Position numbers and translations under genes: made by a program
The notes under the pieces: generated by a model
Database searches by the model: none
What the model was told of the DNA's origin: nothing
The model's input: the letters and a program-made list of their open reading frames with translations, nothing else
Shown: piece after piece, positions 46,401 through 54,429 of the stretch
Layout of the letters: the number at the start of each line of letters is the position of its first letter
Numbering within the stretch: position 1 is the first letter of the stretch
Assembly (NCBI RefSeq): GCF_025562715.2
Contig: NZ_JAPFCC010000001.1
Coordinates: 948,501-1,012,500, forward strand
Direction: 5' to 3'
Length of the DNA stretch: 64,000 nt
Source: Endozoicomonas gorgoniicola
Lineage (GTDB): Bacteria > Pseudomonadota > Gammaproteobacteria > Pseudomonadales > Endozoicomonadaceae

Positions 46401-46935
46401 GCTGGGGCTTTCCATTGCTAAAGGCATTGCCGATGTACTGGAGCATCAACTGCGGTTGCGCTCTTTACCCGGGAAAGGAACGGTTTTCTCGGTTTGCCTG
46501 GATAGGGTCGAGCGCAGAATTGTACAACAGCACCGGATCATCGTGCCAGCCAGCTCCCTGAGCCACCTGAAGGTTCTCTGTGTTGACAATGAAGAAGAGA
46601 TTCTTGTGGGAATGTCCAGTCTGTTGCAGCGATGGGGTTGTTCAGTTGAATGTGCTGGCGGGCATGACCAGGCCGTTCGACTCATTGAACGACAGGTTCC
46701 TGATGTGTTGCTGATGGATTATCAACTGGAGGGGCGTTGCAATGGTATCGAATTGATTCAGAAGCTTCGGGTACTCAGTGAACATGATGTTCCAGCGGTT
46801 TTGATCACGGCGAATACCCGTCAAAACCTGCGTGAAAAATGTCTGGAGCTGGGAATCCGTTTTCTCAGTAAGCCGGTTAAACCGGCAGCTCTCAGGGCGT
46901 TGCTGACATCTGTCGCTCAAACATCAGAAGCCTGA
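43450..46935 (+). CDS. crbS: CrbS-type hybrid sensor histidine kinase with sodium/solute symporter domain
   Basis: A 1161-residue inner-membrane sensor. Residues about 1-510 are an SLC5/SSS-type transporter module with about 13 membrane segments (FTLFWKVLNKLILVSKKANI; TSIADFIASRHGKSRGLAVL). A PAS domain lies at about 640-760 (LEQGVSVVDKNLQLVAWNRR), then a coiled coil (LNESLEQRVQERTLELSELN type). The HisKA box SHDLMQPMNAARLF has phospho-accepting H806. ATPase boxes are LLQNFLTNAFRYS, DNGPGIPEDKQELIFSEFER and GLGLGLSIAKGIAD. A receiver domain has D1090 in VLLMDYQLEG. In relatives CrbS responds to acetate and, with CrbR, drives acs. The stop overlaps the end of the convergent crbR gene by 19 bases. 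Confidence 0.92.
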   Translation: MIMTGWLLALIAMLYVAGLFGVAWYGDRIDLRKKTQWRSYIYGLSLAVYCSSWSFFGTVGQASTEPWSFAPVFLGPLLMFTLFWKVLNKLILVSKKANITSIADFIASRHGKSRGLAVLVTFILVLGSLPYIALQLKAIVMGFDLLSLRGEGGINFQDLVLVVTVMLAVFVIIFGTRRIDTTEHQQGVMTAIAFESVLKLTAFLVVGGWVCWKVFGAGGTSFSLPDTRDWMQPPGNWFDVLIFPTFVMMASMICLPREFHTIVVENSDIKDFHRSRWLFPLYLVLASVLILPLTYAGKQVLGNTVPADSYVILLPQALGSEAMSVLVYMGGVSAAISMVIVATLSLSTMVSNEILMPVILRSSRNGERNFYRFSGLLLNVRRTVIIALLLLTYMLYRLMEVSTGIPGLAGLGQLSLGAVIQLLPAVLGGLYIRDSNHKAVYLGLLGGASVWFFTLVVPLFVQGGWLPASIMQDGLFGLSALKPQSLFGFEATSRPFSGTLIAFVVNSLLYCAGCFCIRPSGVELRQAHQFMNVSEGDTESYRNVRVTKEALKDLLVRFVDAGKVEALMGGLLNGVSGTALVDREALLATERLLAGVMGATSAKVVMKASLAGRQMRLEDVEAIVDEASEVLQFNRELLQGAIENLEQGVSVVDKNLQLVAWNRRYVELFEYPESLITVGRPVEDIIYHNARRGLCGPGSAEEHVQKRVGFMQEGCAHKSERRHPNGKVIEIRGNPMPGGGFVMSFTDITEFRQVEQALKDVNESLEQRVQERTLELSELNRALELARAQAEAASRSRSRFFAAVSHDLMQPMNAARLFAASLESSQLPDEAHALTTHLSSSLESAERLLKDILDMSRLEAGKLRASIREFCLSEILEPLKSEFDLLAEQEGLDFRLVSTAAWVRSDPNLLRRLLQNFLTNAFRYSGSDGSYYGSTGRVMLLVRRASSQQLRIEVRDNGPGIPEDKQELIFSEFERLRQDGKGLGLGLSIAKGIADVLEHQLRLRSLPGKGTVFSVCLDRVERRIVQQHRIIVPASSLSHLKVLCVDNEEEILVGMSSLLQRWGCSVECAGGHDQAVRLIERQVPDVLLMDYQLEGRCNGIELIQKLRVLSEHDVPAVLITANTRQNLREKCLELGIRFLSKPVKPAALRALLTSVAQTSEA

Positions 46936-47639
46936 TTATTATTCGACCCGTTGGGCGACTCGTTAGGAGACTCGTTGGGTGAGTCGTTGGGTGAGTCGCT
47001 ACCGGGTTGATCAATTTCCAGCTCTTTCATGGCAATAACCGCCTGGGTGCGGTTACGAACCCCCAGTTTTTTGAAAATGGCGGTAACGTGAGCCTTGATC
47101 GTGGCTTCTGACACTTCCAGATCGTAAGCGATCTGCTTGTTCAGCAGGCCTTCACTGATCATGCCCAGAACCCGGAACTGCTGCGGAGTCAGGGAGGCGA
47201 GCTTTTGTTCGATATCCGGCGTTTCCTGCTGTGTGGCGATATTTGCCATATTGTCGGGAAGCCAGACTTCGCCATCCAGTATTCTGGCGATTGCTTCTTT
47301 CAGGGTATCCAGTGGTGCGGATTTTGGAATGAAACCGTTAGCACCGTGTTGCATGGCGCGCCGGATGACCTGCTGGTCGTCGGAGGCTGAAACAATGGCA
47401 ACCGGCACCTCGGGGTAGTGTCCCCGAAGAAAGATAAGGCCAGATAAGCCATGAGCGCCGGGCATGTGCAGATCAAGCAGGATAAGATCAGGGCTTGGAA
47501 CCTGTCCCAGCACCGACTGTAGCGCCGCTATCGAGCCTGCCTCGTGTATCTCAGGATTTACCAGCCCTTGTCGTAACGCAGCCTGCATTGCAGCCCGGAA
47601 CAGGGGGTGATCGTCAGCAATTATTATGGTGTGTTCCAT
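46917..47639 (-). CDS. crbR: CrbR-type NarL/LuxR response regulator
   Basis: A 240-residue regulator. The receiver domain has acidic pair D9-D10 (IIIADDHPLFRAAMQAALRQ), phospho-acceptor D56 in LILLDLHMPGAHG and the usual lysine in NGFIPKSAPLD. The LuxR helix-turn-helix is at about 147-205 (LTPQQFRVLGMISEGLLNKQ; VSEATIKAHVTAIFKKLG). A tail of SPND/SPNE/SPNG repeats, coded by 12-bp tandem repeats, follows. It faces the crbS gene tail to tail with a 19-bp overlap. Pairing with CrbS and control of acs is inferred from neighbourhood. Confidence 0.9.
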   Translation of the reverse strand: MEHTIIIADDHPLFRAAMQAALRQGLVNPEIHEAGSIAALQSVLGQVPSPDLILLDLHMPGAHGLSGLIFLRGHYPEVPVAIVSASDDQQVIRRAMQHGANGFIPKSAPLDTLKEAIARILDGEVWLPDNMANIATQQETPDIEQKLASLTPQQFRVLGMISEGLLNKQIAYDLEVSEATIKAHVTAIFKKLGVRNRTQAVIAMKELEIDQPGSDSPNDSPNESPNESPNGSNNNQASDV

Positions 47640-47736
47640 ACCATTGAGATTGCCATCTTGTCAGAGGAGTGTAAAGCGCTAGTTTGCTATGAAAATGCCG
47701 TTTTCATAATTTGCGGTTACGAAAACGGCAATAGAA

Positions 47737-48381
47737 TTACTTTGCGATCAAAACTTTTGCTGGCGTGTCAGAGTATTGGGTGCAGCAGCTTTTGGATTGT
47801 ACCGGACTAAAGCGTTCCGGGAACTTGCCAGTAATCCCCTCATAGAACGCCTGAATTTCACACAGGTCTTTTTCCATGTTGTCGGTCGGTTTCACTATTG
47901 GACCAAAGCCGCCTGCTTTGCGTTTGAAATCCAGATACCCCAGGATAATGGGGATATTGGCGTTTTTAGCCACATGATAAAAACCGGTGCGCCAGCGATC
48001 CCCTTTGGCACGAGTGCCTTCCGGGCAGATGACCAGACGCAGCTGTTTGTTGCCTTTGAAGGCACAAACCGTCTGCTCTACCATGCTTTTCGGCTTTGTT
48101 CGGTCGACGGCAATGCCACCCAGCCAGCGCATGATGGGTCCAAAAGGCCCCCAGAACAGGCTGGATTTGCCCGTCCAGTAGCAGTGGACGCCGGTACACA
48201 GGCCAATGGCAATACCATAGAAAAAGTCCCAGTTGCTGGTGTGTGGTGCAGCGATAAGGATAAACCTTGGTGCCTTGGGCTTTTTACCTTCCACTTTCCA
48301 GCCGGACAAAAACAGTCCCAGTCTGGCAATCAGGACACATAACGGGTGAATAACCGGTGTATTGAAAATCGTAAAGCGCAT
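47737..48381 (-). CDS. 1-acyl-glycerol-3-phosphate acyltransferase-like protein
   Basis: A 214-residue protein of the PlsC-type acyltransferase fold. The catalytic HX4D box is HTSNWD in IAAPHTSNWDFFYGIAIGLC. Block II is LFWGPFGPIMRWLGGIAVDR, and the acceptor-binding block is VICPEGTRAKGDRWRTGFYH. The N-terminus has one hydrophobic stretch (HPLCVLIARLGLFLSGW). It resembles the short lysophospholipid acyltransferases rather than PlsC proper. I use the ATG at 48381 (MRFTIFNTPVIHPLC); an ATG at 48417 adds 12 residues and would abut the GTTGTTTAAACAAC palindrome. Confidence 0.8.
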   Translation of the reverse strand: MRFTIFNTPVIHPLCVLIARLGLFLSGWKVEGKKPKAPRFILIAAPHTSNWDFFYGIAIGLCTGVHCYWTGKSSLFWGPFGPIMRWLGGIAVDRTKPKSMVEQTVCAFKGNKQLRLVICPEGTRAKGDRWRTGFYHVAKNANIPIILGYLDFKRKAGGFGPIVKPTDNMEKDLCEIQAFYEGITGKFPERFSPVQSKSCCTQYSDTPAKVLIAK

Positions 48382-48418
48382 TTGCAGTGCCGTGATTCTC
48401 TCGTTGGAAAATAGCAAT

Positions 48419-48432
48419 GTTGTTTAAACAAC
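48419..48432. promoter_or_regulatory. Perfect 14-bp palindrome
   Basis: GTTGTTTAAACAAC is a perfect palindrome directly upstream of the acyltransferase gene. It has the shape of a dimeric repressor operator. Function unknown. Confidence 0.6.
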
Positions 48433-48445
48433 AAGGGTTATGAGG

Positions 48446-48488
48446 CATTCCTCATAAGTACACTGACTCAGCACACTTATGAGGAATG
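48446..48488. repeat. Perfect 14-bp inverted repeat
   Basis: CATTCCTCATAAGT (48446-48459) and ACTTATGAGGAATG (48475-48488) pair perfectly around a 15-base loop. It lies in the divergent region between the acyltransferase and dinB genes. No T-run follows on either strand. The 48490-48756 remainder shows no supported gene. Confidence 0.85.
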
Positions 48489-48756
48489 GCTCGGTAAAGG
48501 AACCTGCCTGAGTCACCATCGGGCTTTGGATAAATGATGGTCTTCTGACCCGGCAATGAAGTCATTGGAGCGCATTCAACGCCTTTCTGGATAACATGGG
48601 AATACGGGGAAGTGGCTATTGCCAAAAATAAATACTTTTGTTCCATGATTGTCTGAGCAGGCATTTTACACTGTATAAAAAAACAGTTTTTCTTGCGTAT
48701 TAAGCCAATGAATCAGTAACATAGATGTAATGAACCTGTTGTGTAACTGACCTGTT

Positions 48757-49878
48757 ATGTCTGATCAGCTTTCTACTTCAATACCTGGAGAAAATCGTAA
48801 AATTCTGCACGTAGATGCAGATGCATTTTACTGCTCGGTAGAAGAGCGTGAAGATAGTTCGTTAAAAGGAAAGGCTTTTGCCGTTGGTGGCAGGCCAGAG
48901 CGACGTGGAGTAATCGCCACCTGCAGTTACGCTGCCAGAGAGGCGGGAGTTCGCTCTGCCATGGCGTCATTTCAGGCCATCAGGTTATGCCCAGAGCTAA
49001 AAATTATTCCTCCACGATTTGAACTCTATAAAGAAGCTTCGAAGAAGATGCACGACATCTTTCAGCGCTATACCTCACTTATCGAACCTCTGTCGCTTGA
49101 TGAAGCCTATCTGGATGTCACCGGTGTTCAGTTGTGCAAAGGCAGTGCCACACTCATGGCACAGGACATTATGCGGGCGGTCAGGGAGGAGGTGGGTATA
49201 ACGGTTTCTGTAGGCGCTGCACCCAATAAATTTCTTGCCAAAATAGCCAGCGACTGGAATAAACCAAATGGTTTATTTGTAATCCCGCCCACAGATGTTG
49301 AGGACTTTGTCTTTGAACTTCCGGTTGAGCGGATACACGGCGTTGGTAAAGTAACCACTGAAAAAATGAACAATAAAGGTATTTTTACCTGTGGTCAGCT
49401 ACGACAGTATTCTCCCCTGGAGCTATGTCGCTGGTTCGGCACTTTTGGCGAGCGCCTCTGGGAGATGGCTCGTGGAGTGGATGAGCGTCCGGTGGAAACC
49501 GGGCGGCGGCGTAAATCCCTTTCGGTTGAACATACCTACGACACTGATCTTCTGGATGAGGCTGATATTGTCGCTAAGGTAAAGCCTCTGCTGGATGATC
49601 TGGCGCAGCGATTTTCCGGGATCAATTCTGAATACGCTGTGCAGAAACGCTTTGTAAAAGTTAAATTTTCAGACTTCAACCAGACGACGCTGGAAGAGAT
49701 TCCTGATCGGGATGACCTGGATGCTGAAGAACATTTCAAAACCCTGATGGTCAGGGCATGGGAGCGGGGTAATAAGCCGGTTCGGTTGCTGGGGCTGGGG
49801 GTGCGGCTGATTGACCTGCGTGCGCCAGAACGATTTTTGCAACTGGAACTGTTTGAGCGGAAACGACCCGGGCTTTGA
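48757..49878 (+). CDS. dinB: DNA polymerase IV (Y-family, translesion)
   Basis: A 373-residue error-prone polymerase. Catalytic acidic residues sit in ILHVDADAFYCSVEERED (D20) and in PLSLDEAYLDVTGVQ. ATCSYAAREAGVRSAMASFQ is the fingers signature, and GAAPNKFLAKIASDWNKPNG is another conserved block. Helix-hairpin-helix (VERIHGVGKVTTEKMNNKG) and little-finger domains follow. It ends LFERKRPGL, so the canonical C-terminal clamp-binding pentapeptide should be sought in LQLELF. I see no LexA box (CTGT-N8-ACAG) clearly in the upstream 100 bases. Confidence 0.95.
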   Translation: MSDQLSTSIPGENRKILHVDADAFYCSVEEREDSSLKGKAFAVGGRPERRGVIATCSYAAREAGVRSAMASFQAIRLCPELKIIPPRFELYKEASKKMHDIFQRYTSLIEPLSLDEAYLDVTGVQLCKGSATLMAQDIMRAVREEVGITVSVGAAPNKFLAKIASDWNKPNGLFVIPPTDVEDFVFELPVERIHGVGKVTTEKMNNKGIFTCGQLRQYSPLELCRWFGTFGERLWEMARGVDERPVETGRRRKSLSVEHTYDTDLLDEADIVAKVKPLLDDLAQRFSGINSEYAVQKRFVKVKFSDFNQTTLEEIPDRDDLDAEEHFKTLMVRAWERGNKPVRLLGLGVRLIDLRAPERFLQLELFERKRPGL

Positions 49879-49965
49879 CTGGTATGAGAAGCTGTTTGAA
49901 ATGATTTGACAGCCAGGTATATATCGAAATAATGGTTTTTTTTATTTGTCCTTACTGGTTGTTTT

Positions 49966-50358
49966 ATGCAGTTGACCCTTACCACGCCAGCTTTGTTGTT
50001 TCCGGCAATTTCCCTGCTATTTCTCTCTTACACCAACAAATTTCTGGCGCTTGCCTCTCTGATCCGAACTTTGCACGAAGAAGACCAGAATAATCCAAAC
50101 AGTCCCGTTATCAGGGGGCAGCTGGAAAACCTGCGGCGGCGAATGAAGCTGATTAAACACATGCAGGGGACTGGAATCATGAGTTTTATCAGTTGTGTGC
50201 TGGTGATGTTTTTGCTGCACTTAAACCTGTTTCAGTGGGGGTTCATTATTTTCGGCCTGAGCCTGCTTTTTTTGTTGGTTTCTTTGGTGATCTGCCTGAT
50301 GGAAATCAAAATATCGATTGATGCACTGGAGCTGCAGGTTCAGCAGATGGACCATTAA
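49966..50358 (+). CDS. DUF2721 family membrane protein
   Basis: A 130-residue inner-membrane protein. Three hydrophobic segments: TPALLFPAISLLFLSYTNKF (about 8-27), MSFISCVLVMFLLHLNLF (about 73-90) and GFIIFGLSLLFLLVSLVICL (about 92-111). The basic segment between them (GQLENLRRRMKLIKHMQ) faces the cytoplasm. This layout and the LASLIRTLH sequence match DUF2721 proteins, whose function is unknown. It follows dinB by about 90 bases and is closed by a long hairpin. Confidence 0.8.
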   Translation: MQLTLTTPALLFPAISLLFLSYTNKFLALASLIRTLHEEDQNNPNSPVIRGQLENLRRRMKLIKHMQGTGIMSFISCVLVMFLLHLNLFQWGFIIFGLSLLFLLVSLVICLMEIKISIDALELQVQQMDH

Positions 50359-50367
50359 ATGATTTGC

Positions 50368-50407
50368 ACAACACCTGATCAACCAGGGCTTCGTGATCAG
50401 GTGTTGT
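50368..50407. terminator. Long hairpin between convergent genes
   Basis: ACAACACCTGATCA (50368-50381) and TGATCAGGTGTTGT (50394-50407) make a perfect 14-bp stem 10 bases after the DUF2721 stop. It lies between convergent transcription units. The T-run is poor (AGTTAATT). Confidence 0.65.
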
Positions 50408-50443
50408 AGTTAATTGGGCGACGCTTCTCTTAGCAGCCCATAA

Positions 50444-51871
50444 TTAGTAGCCCATAATTCCCTGGTTCGCCTGATTGGCAGGATTTAAACCTGACTTTAA
50501 ACCGTTAGCAGATTGGATCTTCAGACCCTGGTTAATCCATTTGGTAGTTTCAACGTTGTGCTTTAACGTTAGTAATGACGAGTCTTCCTCATGCGGATAA
50601 CTGGTATCATATCGGTTGTTTAAAAGCTGCTTAAGTAGTAACGGGATTGAGTTTTCAGCAAGCATTGAGCCTTGTTTCCCATTTCCTGTAGTTTTTGGAG
50701 ATTGTTGATCACTTTGTTTCTTTGCGGTACCTGTGAATAGACTTAAGAACTTCATGGGATAATAGAATATACGCCATCTGGACTTGCTCTCATCAGTGTT
50801 ATCATCGTCATCCTCTTTTTTGGTTATATCTTTCTTACCATCGCTACAGGTGGGTGTTACAGCACCAAGGGTATGCGCGTCGTAAGAGCCTGGAAGAGCG
50901 AGTGTGAACTTAACTTTGTGATAATTTTCTTTTGGCTGGCTGGAACTGTAGCTGACTTCAATGCCATCGCCAGACTCAGAGGCAGTATGTGAGTCTGATC
51001 CACGGTCATACGTATATCCTTGATTTGGTGTTGGTACCCTTATCTCTGTTGTGATGACCGTGTAGCCGGAAAAACGATTAATATATTGTCCTAAAACCCG
51101 CCGAATGGCTGTGCCGACTCTGTTTGTGCAAAGGTTATACCATTGAACGGTTCCCAGCTGTGCCATTTCTTGAAGTGGTAGAATGAATGCTGGAGTAGTT
51201 AATGCGGTTATAAGTGTTCGCGCTGCTTCTTTGTTTTTATCAGATTGATCGCTTCCACTTACATAATTTTCTACACGGTTGAAAAATGGCTCTGCTGAAT
51301 TCTCATTGCCTGGGCCAGACTGGTCTTCCCGAGAATCATCAACGCTTAAATACACAGTATTACTTGATGTATTTTGGTCATTATGGATAGACATCAGATG
51401 TGGAGAGCCCGGTACCGATCTGATACTCAAATGATCCAGATTACCGTAAAAGTCTAATAAAGGCTGAGCGTTGCTGCTGACAGCTTCGGGAGTCTCCGGA
51501 GTGGTTGTGCTTGACTGGGGTTCAGGATCTTCTGTTGGTTCTTTTTTTTCCTGGGACTCTGCAGCGGATTGAGCTGAAGTATCTTCTGAAGAGTCTTCTG
51601 AAGGCTTTTTATCTGTCTCGTCTAGGCTCTCCTCATTTTCTACAACTGTTTGCTCTTGTTCCGGGAAGGTGCCTGATGGAGTATCAGGTGGTGTTGGTTC
51701 ACTGCTTGGGGGATGGTATACGGATAACACTTTTATGCTGCCGTAATCACCGGGCACTAAACTAACGACTTCCTTGTCTTCTACTTTGCCTGTCAAATCC
51801 CCTCCATACGCAGCATTGAGTATGAAAACAAAAAACGCTGCAAATACAGGCAGCACTTTAGGAGTGTGCAT
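50444..51871 (-). CDS. Exported low-complexity protein of unknown function
   Basis: A 475-residue protein that starts MHTPKVLPVFAAFFVFILNAAYGG, a signal peptide. Residues about 45-140 are a Pro/Glu/Ser/Thr-rich, probably disordered linker. A middle domain follows at about 210-345 (LITALTTPAFILPLQEMAQL, GTVQWYNLCTNRVGTAIRRV, and a SGYTVITTEIRV strand). A basic/acidic variable region (KKEDDDDNTDESKSRWR) and a helical end (SIPLLLKQLLNNRYD) come after. I do not recognise the fold. The ATG at 51928 would put 19 residues ahead of the signal peptide. General layout resembles the exported protein at 16675-18513 and the RING protein at 58334: signal, low-complexity, helical part. Confidence 0.68.
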   Translation of the reverse strand: MHTPKVLPVFAAFFVFILNAAYGGDLTGKVEDKEVVSLVPGDYGSIKVLSVYHPPSSEPTPPDTPSGTFPEQEQTVVENEESLDETDKKPSEDSSEDTSAQSAAESQEKKEPTEDPEPQSSTTTPETPEAVSSNAQPLLDFYGNLDHLSIRSVPGSPHLMSIHNDQNTSSNTVYLSVDDSREDQSGPGNENSAEPFFNRVENYVSGSDQSDKNKEAARTLITALTTPAFILPLQEMAQLGTVQWYNLCTNRVGTAIRRVLGQYINRFSGYTVITTEIRVPTPNQGYTYDRGSDSHTASESGDGIEVSYSSSQPKENYHKVKFTLALPGSYDAHTLGAVTPTCSDGKKDITKKEDDDDNTDESKSRWRIFYYPMKFLSLFTGTAKKQSDQQSPKTTGNGKQGSMLAENSIPLLLKQLLNNRYDTSYPHEEDSSLLTLKHNVETTKWINQGLKIQSANGLKSGLNPANQANQGIMGY

Positions 51872-51981
51872 AAACTGGACCCCTTGAACGGAACTTTGTA
51901 CAAGTAAAATATCATCGTTTGATGACACGGATAGAAGTCTAGTTCATAGAGTCGGTTACATTTGAATTTGCACAGCCATGG

Positions 51982-52599
51982 TCAGTTTATTTCAGAATAA
52001 TTTCTGACCAGAATCTGAGAGCCTGCACTGGATAAAAGACAGTAGGCGACAAACCAGTAGAAGCCGTTGTGTAACTGTGCATTGAAGTTAATTGCTGCAC
52101 TTTCCGACGAGGCGGCATTGGCTGCCAGCAGGGCAATAATCACCCCCATGGCAAAGACATCCGACATGGACCATTTGCTTAGCAGGGTGTTGACCTTGAG
52201 CAGGGTGGCAGATGATTGTGAAAGACAGGCGGCCATCAACAAAACAGACTTAATGGCTGGAATCACGACGCTGAACACCAGAATCAGAACAGCAACAAAG
52301 CGATAGCCAAATTGCCAGAGGTCTTCAGCAGTTCCCAGGATGCTGCGGGTCTTGTCGTAAACCAGGCTGTCACCGCTGACTCTCAGGCTGCCCAGAAACT
52401 GTCTGGCCATGGATTTCATGGCTGGGTGCATGTCCTGCTGCTCAACCAGGGTTTTACCTGTTTCCACCAGAGCCTGGTGGCTGAGTGACGCCTGCAGGGT
52501 GATTAATGGCTGAGTAATGCCTGGTATAAGCAGGGCAAGGGAGAGCAGTAAAATAATCAGTGGTGCGAGTTTTTTTATTCGGTTGGTTGTTGTCATCAT
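51982..52599 (-). CDS. PqiA-like paraquat-inducible membrane protein
   Basis: A 205-residue protein with four hydrophobic segments. PLIILLLSLALLIPGITQPL includes the PqiA-type LxPGIxxPL motif. FVAVLILVFSVVIPAIKSVL follows, and LLSKWSMSDVFAMGVIIALL carries the family's KWSM-DVF motif. PqiA proteins work with MCE-domain partners in lipid transport across the envelope; here no pqiB gene is next to it. It covers about one PqiA module (E. coli PqiA has two). The start is the first of two ATGs at 52599; an upstream ATG at 52665 would add a polar stretch. Confidence 0.8.
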   Translation of the reverse strand: MMTTTNRIKKLAPLIILLLSLALLIPGITQPLITLQASLSHQALVETGKTLVEQQDMHPAMKSMARQFLGSLRVSGDSLVYDKTRSILGTAEDLWQFGYRFVAVLILVFSVVIPAIKSVLLMAACLSQSSATLLKVNTLLSKWSMSDVFAMGVIIALLAANAASSESAAINFNAQLHNGFYWFVAYCLLSSAGSQILVRNYSEIN

Positions 52600-52710
52600 T
52601 GTTATAGCCAGCGGTAAGCATTTGTCCTGATCACACCAGATTAGAGTAAAAAGCAGGTTATGCAAACGCTGGCTGGCCCGGTTAACAGCTTTTTTGGGCT
52701 AAAGGCTTTT

Positions 52711-54429
52711 TCAGGCTAAAGGCTCAAAATAATCAACCAGTAATTGCAGGGATTGCTGCCCGCGGAATTCGTTGATATCCAGTTTGTAGACGGCATGGAT
52801 ACGGTTGACAGCAGGGTCTGGCCAGAGCTGGGGATCGATATTGAAGGCGATACCGTCCAGATAGAACTCGCTGTCAGGAATTTTTAAGACCATCTTCAGA
52901 TGCTTCTGTCCCACTAAGCGCTGTTGTATCAGTTGAAAACGACCATCAAAACTCGGTTCGGGAAAGCTTTGCCCCCAGGGGCCGGCCTCTCTCAGCATCT
53001 GTGCGGTCTGCAGGGTGAAGTCATGACTTTCCAGTGTTCCGTCGGTGTGAATTTCCGCCTCCAGATCATCGGCATCCAGCTGTTTGCGAACGATTTTGTC
53101 AAAACAGTCTGAGAACGCTGTAAATCCATCCTGCTTAATGCTTAATCCTGCTGCCATGGCGTGGCCGCCAAATTTTATGATCAGATCCGGATGCTCCCTG
53201 GCAATGGCATCAAGGGCGTCACGCATGTGCAGGCCTTTGACAGAGCGGGCCGAACCTTTCAGTTCACCGTTATCCGCAGCCGCAAAAGCAATCACCGGAC
53301 GGTGCAGTTTATCTTTGATCCGCGAAGCCAGAATACCGATAACGCCCTGATGCCAGCCCTGTTGATACAGGCTGACTCCCCAAGGCAGTTCTGTACTCTT
53401 GTCCAGGTTGAGTTTGGCGAGTTCGGCCATTGCTTCTTGCTGCATTCCAGCCTCAATATCCTTTCTGTCCCGGTTCAGGCTGTCCAGCTCAGAGGCAATC
53501 TCTCTGGCTTGTTCTATATGTGGAGTGAGCAGCAGTTCGATGCCGGTGGACATATCGTCCAGGCGACCAGCTGCATTGAGTCTTGGTCCCAGTGCAAAGC
53601 CAAGATCGCTGGCAACCAGTCTGGACTGGCTGCGACCGGATACGTCGATCAACGCTTTGATACCGGGGCGACAATGGCCGGCACGAATTCTTGCCAGCCC
53701 CTGGTGGGCAAGAATTCGGTTGTTTTTGTCCAGACTGACAACATCGGCAACGGTGCCGAGCGCCACCAGGTCCAGCAGGTCGAAAGGGTTGAAGGCAGGG
53801 CGATGATCAAACCAGCCGCGCTGGTTCAGCGTTGTACGCAGGGCGCACATAACATAAAAAATTATGCCGACACCTGCTGTGTTTTTGCCCGGGAACGGGC
53901 AGTCGGGCTGGTTTGGGTTCACAATAGCATCTGCGTCAGGCAGCTCTCGCCCGGCAAGGTGGTGATCGGTGACTACAACCTGCCAGCCTCTTTCCCTGGC
54001 AGCGGTAACACCTGAAAGGCTGGAGATGCCGTTATCGACCGTTACCAGAACCTTTGGCTGAAAGGATTCTGCGACTGTAACAATTTCAGGGGTTAAGCCA
54101 TAGCCGTATTCAAAACGGTTGGGTACCAGGTAATCCACCTGTCCGCCCATGGCGCGAATAGCCAGTACACCGAGGGCGCTGCTGGTGGCTCCATCGCAGT
54201 CAAAATCACCAACTATCAGAATCTTCTTCTGCTCAGCAATGGCATCGGCAAGAATGCGGGCTGCGACATCAATATCTTTCAGATGGGTGTAATGGTGCAG
54301 CCCTTTTAACTGGCGTGCTATTTCGTCTTCACTGGATATCCCCCGGGCGGCATAAATACGCGCCAGCAGGGGAGGCAGAGAGGAAGACAGTAATTCAGTG
54401 ACGTCTCGACGGATAATCTGTTTTTGCAT
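52711..54429 (-). CDS. recJ: Single-stranded-DNA exonuclease RecJ
   Basis: A 572-residue 5'-3' exonuclease of recombination and mismatch repair. Motifs of the DHH superfamily: VGDFDCDGATSSALGVLAIR (motif I), VTVDNGISSLSGV (II), VVVTDHHLAG (III, DHH), NPNQPDCPFPGKNTAGVGII, and LVALGTVADVVSLDKNNR (IV). The DHHA1 domain has KFGGHAMAAGLSIKQDGF. Length matches E. coli RecJ. The usual neighbour dsbC is not present on either side. Confidence 0.96.
   Translation of the reverse strand: MQKQIIRRDVTELLSSSLPPLLARIYAARGISSEDEIARQLKGLHHYTHLKDIDVAARILADAIAEQKKILIVGDFDCDGATSSALGVLAIRAMGGQVDYLVPNRFEYGYGLTPEIVTVAESFQPKVLVTVDNGISSLSGVTAARERGWQVVVTDHHLAGRELPDADAIVNPNQPDCPFPGKNTAGVGIIFYVMCALRTTLNQRGWFDHRPAFNPFDLLDLVALGTVADVVSLDKNNRILAHQGLARIRAGHCRPGIKALIDVSGRSQSRLVASDLGFALGPRLNAAGRLDDMSTGIELLLTPHIEQAREIASELDSLNRDRKDIEAGMQQEAMAELAKLNLDKSTELPWGVSLYQQGWHQGVIGILASRIKDKLHRPVIAFAAADNGELKGSARSVKGLHMRDALDAIAREHPDLIIKFGGHAMAAGLSIKQDGFTAFSDCFDKIVRKQLDADDLEAEIHTDGTLESHDFTLQTAQMLREAGPWGQSFPEPSFDGRFQLIQQRLVGQKHLKMVLKIPDSEFYLDGIAFNIDPQLWPDPAVNRIHAVYKLDINEFRGQQSLQLLVDYFEPLA

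Noticed and set aside
48452..48664. A 70-residue minus-strand ORF
   Set aside because: It lies in the divergent promoter region, covers the inverted repeat, and has no ribosome site or protein-like features.
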